A stretch of 64,000 nt of DNA, taken from contig URGS01000007.1 of NCBI GenBank assembly GCA_900547415.1, forward strand, positions 1-64,000, in the 5' to 3' direction. Source of the stretch: an uncultured Phascolarctobacterium sp. (GTDB lineage: Bacteria; Bacillota; Negativicutes; Acidaminococcales; Acidaminococcaceae). The notes below the pieces were generated by a model that was not told where the DNA came from, did no database searches, and worked only from the letters and a program-made list of their open reading frames with translations. Shown here in pieces: positions 1 through 7,784 of the stretch. Position numbers and translations under genes: made by a program. Numbering within the stretch: position 1 is the first letter of the stretch; each line of letters opens with the position of its first letter.

Positions 1-312
1 GGGTAACAAGTAAAAGATAATCGCGCGTGGCAGACCGAGGAACGCCTTTTAGGCGTAGCTAGTAGAATAGCCTTTTAGGCGGTAAATGACAAACCACCGG
101 CTACGCCGGTGGTTTTGATTCTTGGCTGGAGCTCATTTTTCCAGGGATTACAGTGTGCTGAATTAAGATATAAAATTATCCAGCTGATTGGCAATCTACA
201 TTGTATATAGAAGAGGACAGATTTTTATAAAAGGGTATATATTGCATAGATATTACCAAATTACTCTCTTAGGATTGTGCTATAATGTATGTATTGCTAA
301 GGGGGAATTGGA
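1..312. other. Intergenic region with hairpins and DUF2325-gene promoter
   Basis: No gene is supported here. Three short hairpins lie at 43-55, 70-80 and 91-115 (described separately). A TG-extended -10 box (TGC then TATAAT at 281-286) lies just upstream of the gene at 313 and is the likely promoter; no good -35 is visible. A possible reading frame at 188-394 overlaps the start of the DUF2325 gene in another frame and has no ribosome binding site, so it is not called. Confidence 0.5.
91..116 (+). terminator. Strong GC-rich hairpin with short T tail
   Basis: Perfect 11-bp stem (91-101 with 105-115, core ACCACCGGC/GCCGGTGGT) with a TAC loop and a TTTT that is partly inside the stem. It would act as an intrinsic terminator for whatever lies left of the window. 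Two smaller hairpins with the same CTTTTAGGC core precede it at 43-55 and 70-80, so it may also be part of a repeat or mobile-element end. Confidence 0.6.
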
Positions 313-1446
313 ATGGGAATTAAGAGAACGGAAGAATTTGCAGCTCAGGAAAACGGCAAAGATATTTTTCGTAATAAATATGGTGACTATGTGAAGCTTG
401 AAGGTACAGAAGAAAAAGAAGAAGGTTCAATCCTTGATGAAATGGATTTAGACGCTAATACAGAAAGCATGCTTAAAACTCTTGAAGAAGAATGGAAGAA
501 AATGGAAGCAAGAGTCAAGGTATTGGAAAAGGAAAATACAGTTCTTAATAAGAAACTGAGCAATAGAGAAAAAGAACTGGCAGCTTTTGCAGAGAATAAT
601 ATTACTGTTAAGAAATTCAAAACCCTAGAAAATGTGAAGGATAAATTAGAGAAACAGGTTGAAGAATTAAAGGCAGAAAATAAAATCCTTTCTATGAAAC
701 GTAAAGCCAAGACAGCTGGTGAACGGGAGGATGAGCTTCTGGGAGAAATAGATTTACTTAAGGAAGATAATACTATTCTCCATGATTATTGGGAGCATTC
801 TGTAGACGAAGCTGCTAACCTACGCAATGAGCTGCAGCAGGTTAGAGATGGATATAAAAAGCTTTATCGTGCTAAGCTAGAGCAAGCAGCAGAATACAAG
901 GATCTTATGGAATGGATTGAGCTGCTGCCTCAGGAGTTGGATAAGTTGGACAGCTTCATTAAATGCAGGGGAATAGCTTCAGTATTAGAAAATGAAAGCT
1001 ACAGTAATATCAAGGCGTGGACAGAATTCCTGCAGAATGAGGCCGATAAGCTGCGTGAAGAGGATATTGAACTTGCTGTGGAAAAGGATATGCTCGGTGA
1101 ATTGCAGTGTACTCCTAAACGCCTGGAAAAGCTGTTGCGCAGTAAAAAAATTCTTATTATGGGTGGTCATGCAAATTGGCAGAACCGCATTAAAGAGGTT
1201 TATCCCAAGCTGACCTATATGGATTCTGATAACGTTAATTTTGATGTAACCATCTTGAAAAATGCTGATTACATTTTCTTTAATACTCTGCATTGCTCTC
1301 ATACTATGTATTTCAAGGTTAAGGATAACTTAAATGCAGGCAGAGATAAGCAGGAGGGTAAGGATAAGTTTATCTATATTAATAACAACAATGTAGATGT
1401 TTTTACGGATATTCTAATGGAAAAGATTTTAGGAGAAAATGAGTAA
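313..1446 (+). CDS. DUF2325 domain protein with long N-terminal coiled coil
   Basis: 377 residues. Residues about 40-180 are rich in Glu, Lys and Leu in heptad-like spacing (EKENTVLNKKLSNREKEL and similar), which predicts a long coiled coil. Residues about 277-375 match the DUF2325 family: a Rossmann-like start (KKILIMGGHANW), then a DSDN stretch and an NTLHCSH motif with a conserved Cys and His. No signal peptide or membrane segment is visible, so it is probably cytoplasmic. DUF2325 proteins have no established biochemical role. The ATG at 313 follows the purine-rich AAGGGGGAA. The gene stands alone between the window edge and the cobalamin riboswitch. Family assignment is fairly firm; function is unknown. 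Confidence 0.75.
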   Translation: MGIKRTEEFAAQENGKDIFRNKYGDYVKLEGTEEKEEGSILDEMDLDANTESMLKTLEEEWKKMEARVKVLEKENTVLNKKLSNREKELAAFAENNITVKKFKTLENVKDKLEKQVEELKAENKILSMKRKAKTAGEREDELLGEIDLLKEDNTILHDYWEHSVDEAANLRNELQQVRDGYKKLYRAKLEQAAEYKDLMEWIELLPQELDKLDSFIKCRGIASVLENESYSNIKAWTEFLQNEADKLREEDIELAVEKDMLGELQCTPKRLEKLLRSKKILIMGGHANWQNRIKEVYPKLTYMDSDNVNFDVTILKNADYIFFNTLHCSHTMYFKVKDNLNAGRDKQEGKDKFIYINNNNVDVFTDILMEKILGENE

Positions 1447-1516
1447 TAGACTTTTTATATACTCCATAGCAGGATTTTTTAGTTTTATGTAGAATACCTA
1501 ATACTGGAAATTATTG

Positions 1517-1700
1517 ACAGGTGCGGCGAATGAGTTCGCTGCTGAAAAGGGAATACCGGTGTGAATCCGGAGCAGTCCCGCTACTGTAAGTGGAGCCTAA
1601 GCAATTATGTCACTGCCGCAAGGTGGGAAGGCGCTGTGGGCGATGAAGCTAAGCCAGGAGACCTGCCTGTTACGAAGCGTATAGCCTACGGGAGATAGGC
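1517..1700 (+). promoter_or_regulatory. Cobalamin (B12) riboswitch
   Basis: The B12 box AGCCAGGAGACCTGCC is at about 1652-1667. Upstream are the other conserved blocks: ACCGGTGTGAATCCGG (about 1555-1571), CAGTCCCGCTACTGTAAGTG (about 1573-1592), and the opening ACAGGTGC. The structure closes near 1700 and is followed by an intrinsic terminator at 1735-1764, then the cobU start. This layout implies transcription attenuation: adenosylcobalamin binding should favour the terminator and shut off the cob operon. Confidence 0.95.
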
Positions 1701-1734
1701 TTGCTTTCGTGCATTTTTATATGGAATTTTTGTA

Positions 1735-1766
1735 ACCTCCCGCTAGAAGTGGGAGGTTTTTTTACT
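1735..1766 (+). terminator. Riboswitch expression-platform terminator
   Basis: Stem CCTCCCGC/GTGGGAGG with a TAGAA loop followed by a run of seven T. It lies between the B12 aptamer and cobU, so it is the likely regulated terminator and not a terminator of an upstream gene. Confidence 0.85.
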
Positions 1767-1802
1767 GAGATTCCCAGCAAAGTAGAGAAAGGGGACTGAA
1801 TA

Positions 1803-2384
1803 ATGAAGAGTAAGCTTATTATGGTTACCGGCGGTGCGCGCAGTGGTAAAAGCGAATTCGCTGAACGTTTTGTGCTGCATTTTTCTCCCAAATGCGATTA
1901 TATAGCGACAGCAGAGGTTTTAGACGAGGAAATGGCAGAGCGTGTGCGTCTGCATCGGGAACGTCGTATGAATGGACGTTGGGTGAATCATGAGGCACCC
2001 TATGAAGCCGAAAAAACATTTGAACACCTGGGGGCTGAAACCCAGGCTGTGCTTTTTGATTGTCTTACCGTGTATATGTGCAACATGCTTTATGGCAAGG
2101 ATGCTCCCGAGGGAAGCTGGCCTGAGCGCTGTGAAGTTGTTCTGAGCAGAATTGATAAGGTTATTGAAGCTGCTGCAAATTGCGGCAAGCTGGTAGTATT
2201 CGTTACTAATGAGGTAGGCGACGGTATCGTTCCTGATAATCTTATGGCTAGAGAATACCGTGATTTGGCTGGCTGGGTGAACCAAAGAGTTGCGGCTGCC
2301 TGTGACAAGGTGTTTATGTGTGTAGCTGGTCAGGCTGTAGATGTCAAGAAGCTGGCCTTTAAATTTGATGAGGAGCTTGTATAA
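1803..2384 (+). CDS. cobU: Adenosylcobinamide kinase / adenosylcobinamide-phosphate guanylyltransferase
   Basis: 193 residues, the normal size for CobU. It phosphorylates adenosylcobinamide and then transfers GMP to give adenosylcobinamide-GDP, the activated corrinoid for nucleotide-loop assembly. Visible features: P-loop GGARSGKS at residues 10-17, the conserved LHRERR stretch with His51, the likely guanylylation site, followed by an Arg-Trp-rich region, DCLTVYMCNML near 80, and the C-terminal NEVGDGIVP and AGWVNQRVA motifs. It is first in the five-gene operon behind the B12 riboswitch. The ATG at 1803 is preceded by AAAGGGGA. Confidence 0.95.
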   Translation: MKSKLIMVTGGARSGKSEFAERFVLHFSPKCDYIATAEVLDEEMAERVRLHRERRMNGRWVNHEAPYEAEKTFEHLGAETQAVLFDCLTVYMCNMLYGKDAPEGSWPERCEVVLSRIDKVIEAAANCGKLVVFVTNEVGDGIVPDNLMAREYRDLAGWVNQRVAAACDKVFMCVAGQAVDVKKLAFKFDEELV

Positions 2385-2417
2385 GCCTTTTTGTTGTGTG
2401 AAAGAATGGAGAATATA

Positions 2418-3428
2418 ATGGAAGAAATAAAAATTTCTGCTCTGGCTCGAGACAAGGCAGATGAGGTTCATGCTGCCTTTGCACGTATGGATAAGCCTGG
2501 AGCAAATTTAGGAAAATTAGAGGATATGGTATGCAGCTTGGCTGCTATGAATGGAACAGAGGTTCCTCAAAGCCTGAAGTCGGCAATGCTTCTGATGTGT
2601 GGTGACCATGGCATTGCTAAGTATGGCGTTAGTGCTTACCCGCAGGAGGTAACTCTGCAAATGATGAACGGTTATAGACGCGGTACTGCTGCTGCAACTG
2701 TACTGGCACGTCATGCAGGTGCTGATGTTTTTGTAGTTGATGTGGGCACTACCTTTGATGTAAGCCATATGGATAATGTTCATCATCATAAGGTGGCTTG
2801 GGGAACAGAGGACTTTACTCAGGGCCCTGCAATGACTGTAGAGCAGGCTGAGGCTGCTCTGCGTGTTGGTATAGAAATGGCTGAAAAATGTATTGCTGAG
2901 GGCTACAACCTGCTTTATACAGGCGAAATGGGCATTGGCAATACAACCTCTACTGCAGCAATTGCCAGTGCTTATTTAGGCTTGGATCCTATGCTGACTG
3001 TTGGTCGCGGCAGTGGTATCAATGACGAACGTATGAAAATCAAGCGTCAGGTTGTTATTGATGGCCTGGCTAAAAACCAGCCTCGTCAGGGAGATGCAAT
3101 GGATGTGCTCTGCAAGGTTGGCGGCTATGACCATGCAGGTCTGGCAGGCGTAATTTTAGGTGCAGCTAAGCATCGTGTTCCTGTTATGATTGATGGTGTA
3201 AACGCAACTGCTGCAGCTCTTATTGCCTATGGTATTAATCCTTCTTGCAGAGATTACATGCTGTGCAGTCATTTAAGCAGCGATATTTCTCATAAAGCAG
3301 TGCTGGAACTGCTGAAGCTTTCTCCTATTGTAGATGCAGGAATGCGTCTTGGTGAAGGTACTGGTGCGAGTCTGGCTATTGTTGTACTCAAGGCTGCACT
3401 GGATATGTACAATAAGCTGAGCAGGTGA
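2418..3428 (+). CDS. cobT: CobT-family nicotinate-nucleotide:base phosphoribosyltransferase
   Basis: Activates the cobamide lower ligand by moving the phosphoribosyl group of nicotinate mononucleotide onto the base. CobT landmarks are present: CGDHGI followed by YGVSAYPQEVT, the GEMGIGNTT loop, GRGSGI, and the C-terminal LGEGTGAS carrying the Glu that is the catalytic base in Salmonella CobT. The N-terminal KPPGSLG motif of classic CobT is altered to KPGANLGKLE. Of the possible starts, the ATG at 2418 has GGAGA at the right distance; TTG 2391 and ATG 2406 have no good site. A second, more diverged CobT homologue lies two genes on (4197-4997), and the two carry complementary sets of conserved motifs, so they may work as a heterodimer. 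Confidence 0.9.
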   Translation: MEEIKISALARDKADEVHAAFARMDKPGANLGKLEDMVCSLAAMNGTEVPQSLKSAMLLMCGDHGIAKYGVSAYPQEVTLQMMNGYRRGTAAATVLARHAGADVFVVDVGTTFDVSHMDNVHHHKVAWGTEDFTQGPAMTVEQAEAALRVGIEMAEKCIAEGYNLLYTGEMGIGNTTSTAAIASAYLGLDPMLTVGRGSGINDERMKIKRQVVIDGLAKNQPRQGDAMDVLCKVGGYDHAGLAGVILGAAKHRVPVMIDGVNATAAALIAYGINPSCRDYMLCSHLSSDISHKAVLELLKLSPIVDAGMRLGEGTGASLAIVVLKAALDMYNKLSR

Positions 3429-3432
3429 TGAA

Positions 3433-4170
3433 ATGCGGGATTTTATAACCTGTCTGGAATTTTTGACACGAATTCGCTTTTCTAATAGAACTGATTGGCA
3501 TGATGACGATTTTAGCCGCAGTGTACCCTACTTTCCTTTGGTGGGTCTGGTTATGGGCCTTTTTATGGGGGCAGTAAACTATGGCTTGGTCTATCTTGAT
3601 ACACCATCTTTTATGCGTGGAGTGATGCTGGTGCTTGCAGAGCTGCTCATTATTGGTGCTCTCATGTATGATGGCTTCATGGACACCTCTGATGGCGTAT
3701 TCAGTGCCCGCAATAGGGAGCGAATGCTGGAAATTATGAAGGATAGTCACGTTGGTTCAAATGCTGTTATTGCTTTAGTATGTCTGGTATTGCTCAAGGT
3801 AGCAGCCTATACTACTATTGCACCGGAAAAGCTGACCTACGTCTTAGTGGCAATGTATGTTGCAACACGTACCTTTATGGTTACCTATATCGTAAATTAT
3901 CCCTACGCCCGCAAAACAGGTATTGGTCATATGTTTAAGGCCTATGCTAAGCCGTGGTATACATATACAGCCTTTGCTATTTGCATCGGACTAGTCTATG
4001 CCTGTGGCTTGCCTTGTCTGTATACTGCTGCAGGAACCTTTGTTATCTGCCAGTTCATTGCCCGCTTCCTGTCCGGTCAGCTTGGTGGTCTTACTGGTGA
4101 TACCTATGGCTTTTTGACTGAATGTGGCGTAGTAATATACTTAATGCTGGCAGTTTATCTGCTGCGTTAA
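3433..4170 (+). CDS. cobS: Adenosylcobinamide-GDP ribazoletransferase (cobalamin synthase)
   Basis: 245 residues, an integral membrane enzyme that joins adenosylcobinamide-GDP to the alpha-riboside (phosphate) of the lower ligand. The N-terminal FLTRIRF and the YFPLVGLVMG segment, then DGFMDTSDGVFSARNRERMLEIMKDS with the Asp-rich metal-binding motif DGxxDTxDG, are hallmarks of CobS. Several hydrophobic stretches follow, consistent with five or more membrane spans. It starts 4 bases after the cobT stop, so the two are translationally close. It separates the two CobT-like genes. Confidence 0.95.
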   Translation: MRDFITCLEFLTRIRFSNRTDWHDDDFSRSVPYFPLVGLVMGLFMGAVNYGLVYLDTPSFMRGVMLVLAELLIIGALMYDGFMDTSDGVFSARNRERMLEIMKDSHVGSNAVIALVCLVLLKVAAYTTIAPEKLTYVLVAMYVATRTFMVTYIVNYPYARKTGIGHMFKAYAKPWYTYTAFAICIGLVYACGLPCLYTAAGTFVICQFIARFLSGQLGGLTGDTYGFLTECGVVIYLMLAVYLLR

Positions 4171-4196
4171 GGTCTTTAGATGATTGGAGAAAAATA

Positions 4197-4997
4197 ATGC
4201 ATATTGATGAAATAATTGAAAAAATAATGCCTGTAGACAAGGAATGTCAACAAAAGGCACAGGACCGCTTTGATGCTCTGATTAAACCCTTGGGCTCTTT
4301 GGCTCAGCTTGAGACTATGACATCTCGCTATGCAGCTATTCTGGGAAAATTCAAAAAAGAAGATATTGATTATCCTAAACGCAGCCTTTTTGTTTGGAGT
4401 GATATGGCTCATGCAAAGCAGGCAGCTCAAATAATGGAAGGAAATTATCCTGTAGTTCCCTTGGCTGCTGAAACAGGAGCTGCTGTGGAGGCAATCATTG
4501 TCACTGCTGTTGATGAAGAGGAAGCAATGGAGGAAGGAGCAGGCCTGGTGCAGGAGCATATCATCAAGGATAAGCTGGGATTAGTTGGCCTTGGCTGCTT
4601 GGCTGCTGCTAATGACAAGCTTGTGATCGCTGCTATGGCTGGTGCTATTCTGCAGGCTGCCGCAATGAAAATCCCTGTTATGTTAGATGGCTTGGCAACC
4701 TGCCTTGCTGCACAAAAGGCTGTAGAGCTGGCTCCCGCAGCAATAGATTACTGCTTTGCTGGTCATGTATCCTTGGAAGAAGGAGCAGAGGAGGCTCTGC
4801 AAAAGCTTGGCCTTACTGCACCATTGCGTTTAAATATTCCTGATGGAGCAGGCGAAGGCGCTGCTGTAGCGTTTACTTTATTTAATGCTGGTATCAAATC
4901 CTTCAAAGAAATGGAAACCTTTGAAGAGGCTGGTGTACATGTGGAGATGAAGGAATTTTCTCTCCATGAGCAGGTAAAGAAGGAAAAGGCTAAATAA
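4197..4997 (+). CDS. Diverged CobT homologue, possible partner subunit (ArsAB-like)
   Basis: 266 residues from the ATG at 4197, which has GGAGA seven bases upstream; a longer frame from 4122 would overlap cobS and is unlikely. The N-terminus keeps the CobT motif IKPLGSLAQLE, and the C-terminal half keeps VMLDGLATCLAA and the GHVSLEEGAEEAL stretch. However, the GDHG motif is replaced by WSDMAHA, the GNTT loop is missing, and the end reads NIPDGAGEGAAVA. The partner gene at 2418 shows the opposite pattern. Sporomusa ovata and relatives use two tandem CobT homologues, ArsA and ArsB, as a heterodimer that activates phenolic as well as benzimidazole ligands. The pattern here fits that, but assignment as ArsA or ArsB cannot be made by eye. 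Confidence 0.75.
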   Translation: MHIDEIIEKIMPVDKECQQKAQDRFDALIKPLGSLAQLETMTSRYAAILGKFKKEDIDYPKRSLFVWSDMAHAKQAAQIMEGNYPVVPLAAETGAAVEAIIVTAVDEEEAMEEGAGLVQEHIIKDKLGLVGLGCLAAANDKLVIAAMAGAILQAAAMKIPVMLDGLATCLAAQKAVELAPAAIDYCFAGHVSLEEGAEEALQKLGLTAPLRLNIPDGAGEGAAVAFTLFNAGIKSFKEMETFEEAGVHVEMKEFSLHEQVKKEKAK

Positions 4998-4998
4998 G

Positions 4999-5634
4999 AT
5001 GGGAAAAATATTTTTAATTCGTCATGGTGAAACTGACAGTAACAAGGATCATCGCTTTCAGGGACGTATGGACAATCCTCTGAATGCAGCAGGTATTGAG
5101 CAGGCAGAGCGCCTGGTTGAATTTATGAAGGAGCAGAAGCTTGACGTTGTCTACAGCAGCTCTATGAAGCGTGCTAAAATGACTGCAGATAAGTTGGCAG
5201 AGTCCCACGGACTAGAGGCAATTCCTATGGATTTGCTGCAAGAGGTTAGCTTTGGTGATTGGGAAGGCTTGAGATATCAGGAAATCAACGAGCGCTGGCC
5301 AGAGGAAATGAATCTTTTTCTTACTAAACCAGGTGAGTGGGTACCACCTAACGGTGAATCCTTTGTACAGGTAGCAGAGCGCTGTCAAAAGGCTTTTGAT
5401 GAGATTATGGCTAAAGAAGGTCATAACAAGAACATCGCTATTGTGTCTCATGGTGGTATTGTACGCGTACAGCTGTGCCAAATGTTAGGAATTCCCCTGA
5501 ATAATATGTGGAAGCTGGCAGTGCATAATGTTTCTGTAACTACTTTGGTAGACTGGGATGGTAGTATGACCTTAGAGCGTATGAATGATAATAGCTTTCT
5601 TGCGTATAAGGAGCCTAAAAACGCTTTTGAGTAA
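4999..5634 (+). CDS. cobC: Histidine phosphatase, probable alpha-ribazole phosphatase
   Basis: 211 residues of the histidine-phosphatase superfamily: LIRHGETDSN at residues 6-15 gives the catalytic RHG, FQGRMDNPLN follows, then YSSSMKRAKMTA, a Glu in EVSFGDWEG, and the second catalytic His in IVSHGG near residue 154. In a cobalamin operon this fold is normally CobC, removing the 5'-phosphate from alpha-ribazole phosphate or from the final cobamide phosphate. It starts one base after the previous stop. The fold is certain; the substrate rests on context, as the same fold includes phosphoglycerate mutases. Confidence 0.88.
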   Translation: MGKIFLIRHGETDSNKDHRFQGRMDNPLNAAGIEQAERLVEFMKEQKLDVVYSSSMKRAKMTADKLAESHGLEAIPMDLLQEVSFGDWEGLRYQEINERWPEEMNLFLTKPGEWVPPNGESFVQVAERCQKAFDEIMAKEGHNKNIAIVSHGGIVRVQLCQMLGIPLNNMWKLAVHNVSVTTLVDWDGSMTLERMNDNSFLAYKEPKNAFE

Positions 5635-5679
5635 AGTGTGAATTTTACAAAAGACAAGGATATTTTTGTCCTGCTGATA

Positions 5680-5708
5680 TTGACATTTGCAATAGGCTAC
5701 TATATACT
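5680..5708 (+). promoter_or_regulatory. Sigma-70 type promoter for the zinc-ribbon gene
   Basis: TTGACA at 5680-5685, 17-base spacer, TATACT at 5703-5708. This is near consensus and points to strong expression of the gene at 5845 with a leader of about 130 nt. Confidence 0.85.
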
Positions 5709-5761
5709 GTAAGTGGTGTATCTCAGTGGTCCCGTTAGAGTTCTTAACTACTTCTATCATT

Positions 5762-5828
5762 ATCATAGATATCATGGGCGAAGCAGTTGTAACATTAATG
5801 CGTTCTTTGGGGTATGTTTATCTATGAT
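5762..5828 (+). promoter_or_regulatory. Leader with long-range 10-bp stem
   Basis: ATCATAGATA (5762-5771) pairs perfectly with TATCTATGAT (5819-5828), closing a 47-nt loop directly in front of the ribosome binding site TAGGAGTG. It could set translation of the zinc-ribbon gene, but no known riboswitch class is recognised. Confidence 0.45.
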
Positions 5829-5844
5829 TAGGAGTGATTAACCA

Positions 5845-6132
5845 ATGAAAGAAGACAAAACTTTAAAATGCTGCGAATGCGGCGCTGAATTCGTATTCTC
5901 CGCTTCCGAGCAAGAATTCTACGAAGAAAAAGGCTTTACTAACGAACCCCGTCGCTGCCCTGCTTGCCGTCAAGCTCGTAAACAACGCATGGGTATTGCA
6001 AATGAGCGTCCTCAACGCGAAATGTTCCCTGCAGTATGTGCTGAGTGCGGCAAAGAAACCATGGTTCCTTTCCAACCCTCTGGTGACCGTCCGGTTTACT
6101 GCCGTGACTGCTTCAACGCACGTAAAGCTTAA
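5845..6132 (+). CDS. Small zinc-ribbon protein
   Basis: 95 residues with two Cys4 modules: CCECGAEF...CPACRQ in the first half, and CAECGKE...CRDCFNARKA at the C-terminus. It matches the family of small 'probable zinc-ribbon domain' proteins common in Firmicutes and Negativicutes, whose function is not established. The FVFSASEQEFYEEKGF segment between the Cys pairs is typical of this family. Codon choice favours the frequent codons seen in highly expressed genes here, and the promoter is near consensus. It is a single-gene transcript ending at the terminator at 6151. Nucleic-acid binding is possible but not shown. Confidence 0.8.
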   Translation: MKEDKTLKCCECGAEFVFSASEQEFYEEKGFTNEPRRCPACRQARKQRMGIANERPQREMFPAVCAECGKETMVPFQPSGDRPVYCRDCFNARKA

Positions 6133-6150
6133 TTTTATAGCTTAAAAATC

Positions 6151-6182
6151 ACAGGTACAGTTTATGCTGTACCTGTTTTTTT
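6151..6182 (+). terminator. Intrinsic terminator
   Basis: Perfect 10-bp stem ACAGGTACAG/CTGTACCTGT with a 6-base loop, then a T run. Ends the zinc-ribbon transcript. Confidence 0.95.
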
Positions 6183-6284
6183 GTCTCTATTTGCTTGCAG
6201 TCATTCTGCCCATAAATCTGCATTATGCAGTTCCTTAGTCAAAATAAGTGCTTACTTATGATAAATTTTACTATAGATTAAACT

Positions 6285-6312
6285 TTGCTAAAAAAGCAGT
6301 TTATATTATAAT
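6285..6312 (+). promoter_or_regulatory. Candidate pepT promoter
   Basis: TTGCTA (6285-6290), 16-base spacer, TATAAT (6307-6312). The rest of the 6183-6436 gap is AT-rich and holds no other structure I can support. Confidence 0.6.
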
Positions 6313-6436
6313 TAGTGTTGTTAGGTTATGCTTGCTTAAAATGAGAGCAGATTGTGTTGCTGAATTTAGCAAGCATTGATTATTGCAGGCAATATGGAAA
6401 TAAGGTTCTGCCTGCAAATAAGAAAAGAGGATGAAT

Positions 6437-7657
6437 ATGGAACTTAATAAAGAAAGAATTGTAGAGCGCTTTACAGCATATGCTAAAATTGATACTGCTT
6501 CTGATGACAAGGCAGTCTGCTTTCCCAGCTCCGCTAAGGAACTTGATTTGGCCAAATATTTAGTTCAGGAGCTGCAGGAGTTGGGCTTGTCCGATGTGGA
6601 AATGACAGAATATGGCTATGTACTGGCAACATTGCCTGCAAATGGGGTGGAGGACGCACCTGTGATTGGTCTGATTGCCCACATGGATACTAGCTGTGAG
6701 GCCAGCGGAAAAAATGTACAGGTACAGCTTCACGAAAATTATGATGGTGGTATCATTAAGCTGAGCGATGCTGATAGCCTTTCTCCCGTTGATTTTCCTG
6801 AGCTTTTGCATTATGTTGGTCAAAGCATTCTGACAACTGATGGCACTACTCTTTTAGGCGCAGATGACAAGTCCGGTATTGCAGCTATTGTCAGTGCCTG
6901 TGAGTATCTTTTGGCGCATTCTGAAATTAAGCACGGCAAGGTTCGCTTAGGCTTTACTCCTGATGAGGAAGTTGGCCGCGGTACTGAGCATTTCCCATTG
7001 GAAAAGTTTGGTGCAGATTTTGCCTATACCGTTGACGGCGGTGCTGTAGGGGAGCTGAACTATGAAACCTTTAACGCCTGCAATGCAAATGTTGTTTTCC
7101 ATGGCGTTTCCGTTCATCCGGGCAGCTCAAAAAATAAAATGCGCAATGCTGTAACCATGGCTGCAGAGTGGCAGATGAGTCTGCCGGCAGGTGAGCGTCC
7201 TGAATATACTGAAGGCTATGAGGGCTTCTATCATACCCTGCGTATTAACGGTGGTACTGACAGAGTTGAAATTGATATGATTCTTCGTGATCACGACAAA
7301 GCTATTCTGGAAAAACGCAAGAACTTCCTTCTGGCCCTTACTGCTCTAATGAATGAAAAATATGGTGCAGGTACTGTGGAATGCACTTTAAAGGACAGCT
7401 ACTGCAATATGAAGGAATATATTACACCTGTGTATGAGATTGTAGAGCGTGCGGAGAACGCCATGGTGAAGGCTGGTATTAAGCCTGTGCTGCTGCCTGT
7501 TCGTGGTGGTACTGATGGCTCTACTTTGTCTGCAATGGGACTTCCATGCCCGAATATTTTTACAGGTGGGCACAACTTCCATGGACGTTTTGAATATCTG
7601 CCTGTAGAATCTTTATTAAAATGTACTGAAGTAGTTATTAATCTGGTAGAGAACTAA
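6437..7657 (+). CDS. pepT: Peptidase T (tripeptide aminopeptidase)
   Basis: 406 residues, matching the usual PepT length of about 405-410. A cytoplasmic two-zinc M20 peptidase that removes N-terminal residues from tripeptides. Motifs in order: HMDTS (metal His and catalytic Asp), LLGADDKSGIA with the bridging Asp, TPDEEVGRGTEHF with the catalytic Glu pair, YTVDGG, VHPGSSKNKM, and near the end VRGGTDGS and FTGGHNFHGRFE supplying the last metal His. The ATG at 6437 is preferred over that at 6431 because the AAGAGG site ends at 6430, leaving 6 bases. Monocistronic, with a terminator at 7678. Confidence 0.97.
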   Translation: MELNKERIVERFTAYAKIDTASDDKAVCFPSSAKELDLAKYLVQELQELGLSDVEMTEYGYVLATLPANGVEDAPVIGLIAHMDTSCEASGKNVQVQLHENYDGGIIKLSDADSLSPVDFPELLHYVGQSILTTDGTTLLGADDKSGIAAIVSACEYLLAHSEIKHGKVRLGFTPDEEVGRGTEHFPLEKFGADFAYTVDGGAVGELNYETFNACNANVVFHGVSVHPGSSKNKMRNAVTMAAEWQMSLPAGERPEYTEGYEGFYHTLRINGGTDRVEIDMILRDHDKAILEKRKNFLLALTALMNEKYGAGTVECTLKDSYCNMKEYITPVYEIVERAENAMVKAGIKPVLLPVRGGTDGSTLSAMGLPCPNIFTGGHNFHGRFEYLPVESLLKCTEVVINLVEN

Positions 7658-7677
7658 GTAAATATAGCTGAACAAAG

Positions 7678-7726
7678 AAGGAACCAAAGACTAAGTGCAG
7701 CACTCAGACTTTGGTTCCTTTAATTT
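7678..7726 (+). terminator. pepT terminator
   Basis: Perfect 12-bp stem AAGGAACCAAAG (7678-7689) with CTTTGGTTCCTT (7709-7720), followed by a T-rich tail. Confidence 0.9.
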
Positions 7727-7733
7727 TGGGTAA

Positions 7734-7768
7734 AAAAAGGAATCATCTTGCGATGACTCCTTTTTGAC
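7734..7768 (-). terminator. Rubrerythrin terminator (likely bidirectional)
   Basis: Stem GGAATCATC/GATGACTCC with one mismatch, flanked by A run on the left and T run on the right, so it can end the minus-strand rubrerythrin transcript and back up the pepT terminator. Confidence 0.8.
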
Positions 7769-7784
7769 TTAGTTATTAAAGCTA

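Noticed and set aside
5715..5845. Possible tRNA because of a TCTCAGTGGT stretch resembling a D arm
   Set aside because: No T-arm GGTTCGAATCC, no acceptor stem and no anticodon arm; the region is better explained as the leader of the zinc-ribbon gene.
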